Shown here one piece after another: positions 58,755-64,000 of a stretch of 64,000 nt of DNA. The position numbers and the translations under genes were made by a program. This DNA comes from Sphingomonas xinjiangensis (GTDB lineage Bacteria > Pseudomonadota > Alphaproteobacteria > Sphingomonadales > Sphingomonadaceae). The first letter of the stretch is position 1; every line of letters starts with the position of its first letter. Location: assembly GCF_014199255.1 (NCBI RefSeq), contig NZ_JACIJF010000006.1, positions 124,001 through 188,000 of the forward strand, written 5' to 3'. Under the pieces are notes generated by a model. The model had not been told where the DNA came from, made no database searches, and saw only the letters and a list, made by a program, of their open reading frames with translations.

Positions 58755-59662
58755 TGCTGCCTTTCGCGCGGGTCACGGTGATCGGGCTGGGCCTGATCGG
58801 CTCGTCGATCACGCGCGCGGTGCGGCAATATATGCCGAGCGTGCGGATCACCGGACATGACGCCGATCCGCAGGTTCGCGAGACTGCCGTCCGTCTCCAG
58901 CTGTGCGACGATGTCGCGGACACGCCGGGCGCGGCGGTGATCGATGCCGACCTTGTCATCCTCTGCGTGCCCGTCGGCGCTATGGGGCAGGTGGCCGGCG
59001 AGATTGCCGACGATCTGCCCGCCGATGCCGTACTGAGCGACGTCGGATCGTCGAAGGAGACCGTTCTCGCCGCCGTCCGCGAAGCCGCGCCGCACGCGCT
59101 GTTCGTACCGGCGCATCCCGTTGCGGGCACCGAGAATAGCGGCCCGGAGGCAGGCTTCGCGACGCTGTTCCAGCACCGCTGGTGCATCGTCACCGCGCCC
59201 GAGGGCACCGATCCGCTCGCCGCCGAGCGCGTCTGCGAATTCTGGCGGCGGCTAGGCGCGATGGTCGAGACCATGGAGCCGGCGCATCACGACCGCGTGC
59301 TCGCGGTCACCAGCCACTTGCCGCACCTGATCGCCTATACGATCGTCGGCACCGCATCGGACCTGGAGGAAGTGACCGCGTCGGAGGTGATCAAATATTC
59401 CGCGGGCGGCTTCCGCGACTTCACGCGCATCGCCGCGTCGGATCCGACCATGTGGCGCGACGTCTTCCTGTCGAACCGCGAGGCGGTGCTCGACATGCTC
59501 CAGCGCTTCACCGAAGATCTCACCAGCCTTCAGCGTGCGATCCGCTGGGGTAAGGGCGACGAGCTGTTCGACCTGTTCACCCGCACCCGGGCTGTCCGCC
59601 GCTCGATCATCGACCAGGGGCAGGACGACGCCCGGCCGGACTTTGGCCGCGCGCACGATTAA
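58754..59662 (+). CDS. tyrA: Prephenate / arogenate dehydrogenase family protein
   Basis: This 302-residue protein has the NAD-binding motif VIGLGLIGSSI (8-18), the family block SDVGSSKETVLAAV and HPVAGTENSGPEAGF, and the helical C-terminal domain with VTSHLPHLIAY and GGFRDFTRIA. It performs the oxidative decarboxylation step of tyrosine synthesis; whether prephenate or arogenate is the substrate cannot be told here. Co-translation with hisC supports an aromatic role. Confidence 0.92.
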   Translation: MLPFARVTVIGLGLIGSSITRAVRQYMPSVRITGHDADPQVRETAVRLQLCDDVADTPGAAVIDADLVILCVPVGAMGQVAGEIADDLPADAVLSDVGSSKETVLAAVREAAPHALFVPAHPVAGTENSGPEAGFATLFQHRWCIVTAPEGTDPLAAERVCEFWRRLGAMVETMEPAHHDRVLAVTSHLPHLIAYTIVGTASDLEEVTASEVIKYSAGGFRDFTRIAASDPTMWRDVFLSNREAVLDMLQRFTEDLTSLQRAIRWGKGDELFDLFTRTRAVRRSIIDQGQDDARPDFGRAHD

Positions 59663-59676
59663 ACGCAAATCTCTCC

Positions 59677-60369
59677 TTACAGAGGAGGATGGTTGAGGTG
59701 GTTCATCTCGGCATGCACTCGTGCCTCGATCTCTGCACGAGGCAGGCCGGCGGGTATCGGATCGCCGAAGCGGAACGTGACGGTGCCCGAATGCAGCGGC
59801 CCGACCTTGGGCCACACCCGCGCCGAATCCAGCGCGATCGGGATCAGCGGGAGGCCCACCGCGCGGTATAGTCCGGCGAGGCCGGCCTGGAGGGGCGGCG
59901 CCTCGCCTATCGCGCTGCGGGTGCCTTCGGGGAAGATCACCACGGGGCGTCCGGCGGCGCCCGCCGCCTTGGCCTCCCGCATCATCTGCCGCAGCGCCGA
60001 GGCCGATCCGCTACGGTCGATCACGATGATGCCATAGCGTTTGGCCGCCCATCCCCATACCGGGATCCGGGCATATTCCTGGCGCATCACCACCGCCGGC
60101 GCATCCAGCAGGCGGACGAGTTCGAAGGTTTCGTAAAAGCTCTGGTGCTTGGCGGCATAGAGCGCCGGCCCGCGCATCGGCGCGCCGTCGAAGCGCGTGT
60201 GGATGCCCATCAGGTTGCGCGCGCACCAGCCGTGATAGCGCGTCCACCCCACCACCCAGCTGCGGAAGAAGCTCTTCCCGAACAATGCAGCCACCGGCGC
60301 GAGCAGCACGATCGGCACCGACCCGCCATAGAAGGCTGTCTTGAAGATCAGCGCCCGCAGCCGCTCCAT
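59677..60369 (-). CDS. plsC: 1-acyl-sn-glycerol-3-phosphate acyltransferase (PlsC-type)
   Basis: This 230-residue acyltransferase has an N-terminal membrane helix (about 12-31), a catalytic motif KHQSFYE (H75 to E80, so H-X4-E instead of the common H-X4-D) and FPEGTRS (146-152). It acylates lysophosphatidic acid in membrane lipid synthesis. The ATG at 60369 overlaps the ydcF-like stop by one base. It is the last gene of the ftsE-ftsX-ydcF-plsC run. Confidence 0.9.
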   Translation of the reverse strand: MERLRALIFKTAFYGGSVPIVLLAPVAALFGKSFFRSWVVGWTRYHGWCARNLMGIHTRFDGAPMRGPALYAAKHQSFYETFELVRLLDAPAVVMRQEYARIPVWGWAAKRYGIIVIDRSGSASALRQMMREAKAAGAAGRPVVIFPEGTRSAIGEAPPLQAGLAGLYRAVGLPLIPIALDSARVWPKVGPLHSGTVTFRFGDPIPAGLPRAEIEARVHAEMNHLNHPPL

Positions 60370-60902
60370 CAATCGGCCCTCAGCCACAGCGCGATCCGGC
60401 GCACCAGATATTTGTTGTACTCACGCAGCAGCACGCGCCATCCGGTGATGCTGCGCACGCCGTCGCCTACCACCTCGACATCGCTGCCCAGGCTGTGCAC
60501 CAGTTCCATCCGCGCGCGCGGCATGTGCCAGTCGGTGGTCACCAGCCGCACCGATTTGAAGCGATGCCGCTTCACCCAGGCGGCGGTCTCCTCGGCGTTG
60601 GACCGAGTGTCGACCGCCTGCCAGCCCAGATCGATGCAGCAGGAGAACAGCTTGCGGTCGATCTTGTACTCCACGGCGAATTCGACTGGCCGAACGTCGA
60701 CATCGACGCCGCTGACCAGCATCCGTTCGGCCTCACCATCGCGCAATACCCTCAGCCCGCGATCGATCCGCCCGGATCCGCCGGTCACCACGACGATGCC
60801 GTCGGTCTTGCGGCCATCGAGCGGCCTGCCGAGCGAGAGCATGAACACGCCAAAGCCCAGCGCCCAGGCGACGATCAGCACCAGGATCGTCCGCCAGATC
60901 AC
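60369..60902 (-). CDS. YdcF-family (DUF218) membrane protein
   Basis: This 177-residue protein has one N-terminal helix (about 5-25, TILVLIVAWALGFGVFML) and a DUF218 domain with GIVVVTGGSGRIDRG, SNAEETAAWVKRH and LVTTDWHMPRARM. E. coli relatives include SanA and ElyC, linked to envelope integrity. The GTG at 60902 overlaps the ftsX stop (GTGA). Its place in the ftsEX operon suggests a cell-envelope role, which is inference. Confidence 0.87.
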   Translation of the reverse strand: MIWRTILVLIVAWALGFGVFMLSLGRPLDGRKTDGIVVVTGGSGRIDRGLRVLRDGEAERMLVSGVDVDVRPVEFAVEYKIDRKLFSCCIDLGWQAVDTRSNAEETAAWVKRHRFKSVRLVTTDWHMPRARMELVHSLGSDVEVVGDGVRSITGWRVLLREYNKYLVRRIALWLRAD

Positions 60903-61780
60903 AGCGTCTTGCCCAGGGTGCGCAGTACCGCCACGCGCGCGGCGACTGTCGCCAGCAGCGCGAACAGTACCGGCAGCAACAGCAGGACCAGCCAATCGCG
61001 CAGGGCCAGCGTCACGCCGGTGAGCACTTCGGAGCCCACCGCCGCCATGCGCGCCTGAAGGAACCACACCACTGCGAACGCCACCACCGCACCCGCGAGC
61101 CCGCCGCTGAGCGTGTCAAAGGCAATGCGGCGCTGGAACAAGCGGGCGATCTGGACATCGGTGGAGCCGAGCATGTGCAGCACATCGATCGTGTCCCGGT
61201 GCGTGTCCAGCCCCGCGCGCGTGGCGAGCAGCACCACCGCGGCGGTTGCGGCGGCGATCAGCAGCATGAGGCCGACGGCAAGCCAGCTCATCGTCACCAG
61301 GAAGCTGCGCACGGGGGAGAGCCACTGGGCGTGCCGGTCCACCCGCGCGCCCGGCGCGACCCTGCGCGCCGCCTGTTCGACTCCGGACGCGTCGTTGCCG
61401 CGCAATTCGACATCGATCATCGCCGGCATCGGCAGGTCGGGATCGAGCCCGGAGTCTCCCAGCCACGGACGCAGCAACTCGGCAAGCCGGGTACGGTCCA
61501 CTTCCTGGGCGCCGGAAACGCCGGGAAGCGTTCGCAGCGTGGCGAGCAGCGCCGCGGCGTGGCGGTCGCGCGCCTGGGCGTCGGGATCGACGATCTGCAC
61601 GGTCAGCCGCCCGGTCAGCTGGCGGTCCATCTGCGCGGTGGCGGCAAACATGCCGAGCCCCAGCGCGCCGGCCAGCACAGTCAGGAAGACCATGATCGCC
61701 ATGATCCAGGTCATCACCCGCGCACGCCGCCCGGTGTCGAGCAGGCTGCGGTTGCGAGCGGCAGGTCCGTATTCGACCAT
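60899..61780 (-). CDS. ftsX: Cell division protein FtsX
   Basis: This 293-residue membrane protein has an N-terminal helix (about 25-48), a periplasmic domain (about 50-165) and three C-terminal helices, the FtsX layout. With FtsE it couples ATP use to peptidoglycan hydrolase activation at the septum. The ATG overlaps the ftsE stop (TGATG). Confidence 0.9.
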   Translation of the reverse strand: MVEYGPAARNRSLLDTGRRARVMTWIMAIMVFLTVLAGALGLGMFAATAQMDRQLTGRLTVQIVDPDAQARDRHAAALLATLRTLPGVSGAQEVDRTRLAELLRPWLGDSGLDPDLPMPAMIDVELRGNDASGVEQAARRVAPGARVDRHAQWLSPVRSFLVTMSWLAVGLMLLIAAATAAVVLLATRAGLDTHRDTIDVLHMLGSTDVQIARLFQRRIAFDTLSGGLAGAVVAFAVVWFLQARMAAVGSEVLTGVTLALRDWLVLLLLPVLFALLATVAARVAVLRTLGKTL

Positions 61781-62481
61781 CAGGCCGACTTTGGCGGATT
61801 GCGCAGCGCGCCGGTGGCGTCGCTCAGCCGCCCCTGTTCGATCCGCATCATGTGCGCGGTGGGGATGCGATTGATCAGATGGAAATCGTGCGTTGCCACC
61901 ACCACGGTGGTGCCGAGCCGGTTCAACGATTCGAACAAGTGCAGCAGCCGCTCGGCCATGGCGGGATCGACATTGCCGGTCGGCTCGTCGGCGACCAGGA
62001 TCTCGGGCCGCCCGATCACCGCGCGGGCGATGGCGATGCGCTGCTGCTCGCCGCCCGACAGCGTCGGCGGCTTGGCACGGCTCCGCTCGATCAACCCGAC
62101 CCAGGCCAGCATCTCGCGCACCGGCGCTTCCACGTCGCTCTCCGGCACGCCCGCCACGCGCAGGGGCAGCGCGATGTTGTCATAGGCCGACAGGTGCGGA
62201 ACCAGGCGGAAGTCCTGGAACACCACCCCGATGCGGCGGCGGAAGCCGGGCAGACGGGCGCGGGGCAAGACGCCCGCATCCTCGCCGAACAGCCGGACCA
62301 CGCCGCGCGAAGGCCGCTGGGCGAGGTAGAGCAGCTTGAGCAACGAGGTCTTGCCCGCGCCCGACGCGCCGGTGAGGAAATAGAACGCGCCGCTCTTCAA
62401 TCCGAAATTGACGTCAGAAAGCGTCTCCGGCCCGCTGCCATAGCGCAGCCCGACATTTTCGAATTGAACGATATTGGCCAT
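61780..62481 (-). CDS. ftsE: Cell division ATP-binding protein FtsE
   Basis: This 233-residue ABC ATPase has Walker A GASGAGKT (38-45), signature LSGGEQQRIAIARA and Walker B ILVADEPTGNVD, followed by the H-loop VVATHD. The start MANIVQFENVGLRYG fits FtsE. An AAGGAG lies about 15 bases upstream of the ATG, which is long, so a GTG four codons earlier (62493) cannot be excluded. It heads the ftsE-ftsX-ydcF-plsC operon. Confidence 0.92.
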   Translation of the reverse strand: MANIVQFENVGLRYGSGPETLSDVNFGLKSGAFYFLTGASGAGKTSLLKLLYLAQRPSRGVVRLFGEDAGVLPRARLPGFRRRIGVVFQDFRLVPHLSAYDNIALPLRVAGVPESDVEAPVREMLAWVGLIERSRAKPPTLSGGEQQRIAIARAVIGRPEILVADEPTGNVDPAMAERLLHLFESLNRLGTTVVVATHDFHLINRIPTAHMMRIEQGRLSDATGALRNPPKSA

Positions 62482-62642
62482 AAGCGCGGCCACCGGCTCC
62501 TTGTCTGCGTAACGCCAGCCATTGCACGTCCGTTCGGGTCGCTCAAGCCGAGCGCCAGCGCGCCGGACTCTTGTTCGCCCGATTCGAACGGGGTAGGTTC
62601 GGCGCGACCGGCCAGTGGGCAAGCCGGTGCTTGAGACGGTTC

Positions 62643-63410
62643 ATGATCCTCGAATGCAGCCAGTGCCGGACCCGGTACCTCGTCCCCGACACCGCCGTCG
62701 GCGCGCAGGGGCGCACGGTGCGCTGCGCCAATTGCAAGCATAGCTGGTTTCAGGCGCCGCCGGTCGGCGAGGCCCTCGCTGCCCCCATGGCCGTGCCTGA
62801 GCCCTCCGCGCCGCCGCCCGAGCCGGCACCCGCACCGCGCGTGCCCGAACCTGTCGTGCCGCGCACCGCGATGGAGGCCCCCCGCGCCCAGCCCGCGCCG
62901 CGGCTATACGAAGACGCGCTTGCCGATGCCGGTCCTGACTATGATCCCTTCGCGCCGCGCCCGCCCTTTCGCCCCCGCAAGAACCCGGCGCGTAAGTGGA
63001 CCGCCGCCGCGATCGTCGCGGGGGTGTCGATGCTGCTAGGGCTCGCAGCCATCCTTTATTCCGGCGCGCCCGGCATCGCCGCGCAGCTAGGCCTCGGCAT
63101 TGGTGGCCCCGTGGAGACCCCGCTGCTGTTCAGCGACAAGAGCGTGGAGCGCAAGGTCATGCCGAACGGCAGCGAGGCGCTGGTCGTCTCCGGCAAGGTC
63201 CGCAATCCCACCGGCGACCGTCAGCAGGTGCCCGACATCCGCGTCGAGCTGCGCAATGCTTCGGATGACTTGGTCTATAGCTGGCGGATCACGCCGGAGA
63301 ACCGCCAGCTGGCGCCGAACGGCTTGCTCGATTTCACCGGCGCCAAGGTCGATGTCCCGGCCAATGCCACGGTGGTGCAGCTCAGCTTCGCGAGCGAGAT
63401 CGGCGGCTGA
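62643..63410 (+). CDS. MJ0042 zinc-ribbon protein with membrane anchor
   Basis: This 255-residue protein begins with an MJ0042-type zinc ribbon (C5/C8 in ECSQCRTRY and C28/C31 in RCANCKHSW). A Pro/Ala-rich linker (about 40-120) and one transmembrane helix (about 120-140) follow, then a DUF3426-like domain (KVRNPTGDRQQVPDIRVELR is its core). Such proteins are common beside ftsE in alphaproteobacteria; the function is unknown. Divergent from ftsE over 161 bases. The last 29 bases overlap the convergent MATE gene. Confidence 0.83.
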   Translation: MILECSQCRTRYLVPDTAVGAQGRTVRCANCKHSWFQAPPVGEALAAPMAVPEPSAPPPEPAPAPRVPEPVVPRTAMEAPRAQPAPRLYEDALADAGPDYDPFAPRPPFRPRKNPARKWTAAAIVAGVSMLLGLAAILYSGAPGIAAQLGLGIGGPVETPLLFSDKSVERKVMPNGSEALVVSGKVRNPTGDRQQVPDIRVELRNASDDLVYSWRITPENRQLAPNGLLDFTGAKVDVPANATVVQLSFASEIGG

Positions 63411-64000
63411 TCCAGGCGAAGCGGCCGCCGTTCAATAACGCGGCGGCGACCATGCCCATGCCCGACGCCAGCACCAATCCGGTCGTGTCCATGCCGATCT
63501 TCACCAGCCACAACCCGGCTCCACCGGTGACGACGAAGAAGGCGAGGATGCCGTTGATCCCCGCCGCCACCTGATCGCCGAGCGACCGCAGCGCATAGAC
63601 GAACACCACCTGCACGCCGTCGAACAGGATGAACGGCGCCCAGATCGCCAGCATCGCCATGGCGAGCGCGTGCACGCCCTCGCCCGCCGGGAATAGTTGG
63701 ATGAAGGGGGAAGGCGCGAACACCAGCACCAGGGCGAGCAGACCGGTGGCGAGCGCCGCCAGCACCGCGGCGATCATCGTCCGCCCCTCCGCCGCCTGCG
63801 GCACGCCTTCGCCCACCGCGTTGCCGACGCGCACGCCCGCCGCCGATCCCAGCCCCAGCGCCACGGCGAAGGTGACGTTGTGGATCGAGAACACGATCTG
63901 AAAGGCATGCGCCTGGACGTCGCCCAGCTGTGTCGACAGCGCGATCAGGATCGCGAAGCCGACCAACTCGAGCCCCGACGCTACCGCCGGCACCACCCCG
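63382..64000 (-). CDS. MATE-family efflux transporter, C-terminal part
   Basis: The frame is open from the right edge to a stop at 63382-63384, giving about 206 residues of the C-terminal half. Family features are AVASGLELVGFAILI, GSAAGVRVGNAVGEG and IWAPFILFDGVQVVFVYALR, with six hydrophobic helices. MATE proteins export drugs or metabolites using Na+ or H+. The true start lies outside the window. It overlaps the zinc-ribbon gene end by 29 bases. Confidence 0.88.
   Translation of the reverse strand, partial: GVVPAVASGLELVGFAILIALSTQLGDVQAHAFQIVFSIHNVTFAVALGLGSAAGVRVGNAVGEGVPQAAEGRTMIAAVLAALATGLLALVLVFAPSPFIQLFPAGEGVHALAMAMLAIWAPFILFDGVQVVFVYALRSLGDQVAAGINGILAFFVVTGGAGLWLVKIGMDTTGLVLASGMGMVAAALLNGGRFAWISRRSRSRS

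Overview
The window is a gene-dense, GC-rich stretch of bacterial chromosome and carries a typical housekeeping set. The content points to an alphaproteobacterium of the sphingomonad group (Sphingomonas or a close relative). The signs are a class I (archaeal-type) lysyl-tRNA synthetase, the rpmF-plsX-fabH-ihfA-merR block, an SDHAF4-like protein, a CHCC zinc-finger protein, COQ9, a DUF4169 protein, a heparinase-like gene between rpe and purH, and a bacterial Cdc48/p97-like ATPase. The genus is an inference from gene content; no rRNA, tRNA, CRISPR array, integrase or intact insertion sequence was seen.

Layout. 0-6.8 kb: end of tsaD, gpsA, SDHAF4-like gene, rsmB, rpe, heparinase-like gene and purH. 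6.8-19.1 kb: a flippase coupled to polA, a lipoprotein class A-type beta-lactamase, nadB, an esterase, an ABC ATPase, a zinc-finger protein, tldD and nhaA. 19.3-26.1 kb: lysS, the ohr/ohrR peroxide-defence pair around a double palindromic operator, a DinG-like helicase, a SixA-type phosphatase, merR and ihfA. 26.2-36 kb: fabH, plsX, rpmF, a MAPEG protein, an MBL hydrolase, a pabB-pabC fusion, an aspartate aminotransferase, periplasmic msrA, DUF1489, mgtE and a cyclophilin. 36-43.2 kb: a LysR regulator, a candidate small RNA with its own terminator, the Cdc48-like ATPase, an ABM-domain protein, a TauE/SafE permease, prs and gltX. 43.4-49.9 kb: tonB, the riboflavin operon (ribD-ribE-ribB-ribH) with small membrane proteins on both sides, a DMT transporter and COQ9. 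50-55.8 kb: the most accessory part, with a GH5-like glycosidase, feoAB behind a Fur-box-like site, DUF4169, ssb, then decayed remnants of a GH28/pectate-lyase-like gene and a TonB-dependent receptor, and a lipoprotein. 55.8-64 kb: metW-metX, hisC-tyrA, the ftsE-ftsX-ydcF-plsC operon, a zinc-ribbon protein and the end of a MATE transporter.

Several genes work together. The metX/metW, hisC/tyrA, ribDEBH, feoAB, plsX/fabH and ftsEX/ydcF/plsC sets have overlapping stop and start codons (ATGA, GTGA, TGATG) or very short gaps, which suggests translational coupling. Two pairs (rpe/heparinase-like and polA/flippase) share an unusual TTGA overlap with a TTG start.

The best leads beyond routine annotation are the orphan terminator and sRNA-like structure upstream of the Cdc48-like gene, the decayed polysaccharide-uptake remnants at 54.5-55.3 kb that no intact-ORF view shows, and the paired TATCGCGATA sites between ohr and ohrR. 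I did not find a clearly new multi-gene system.
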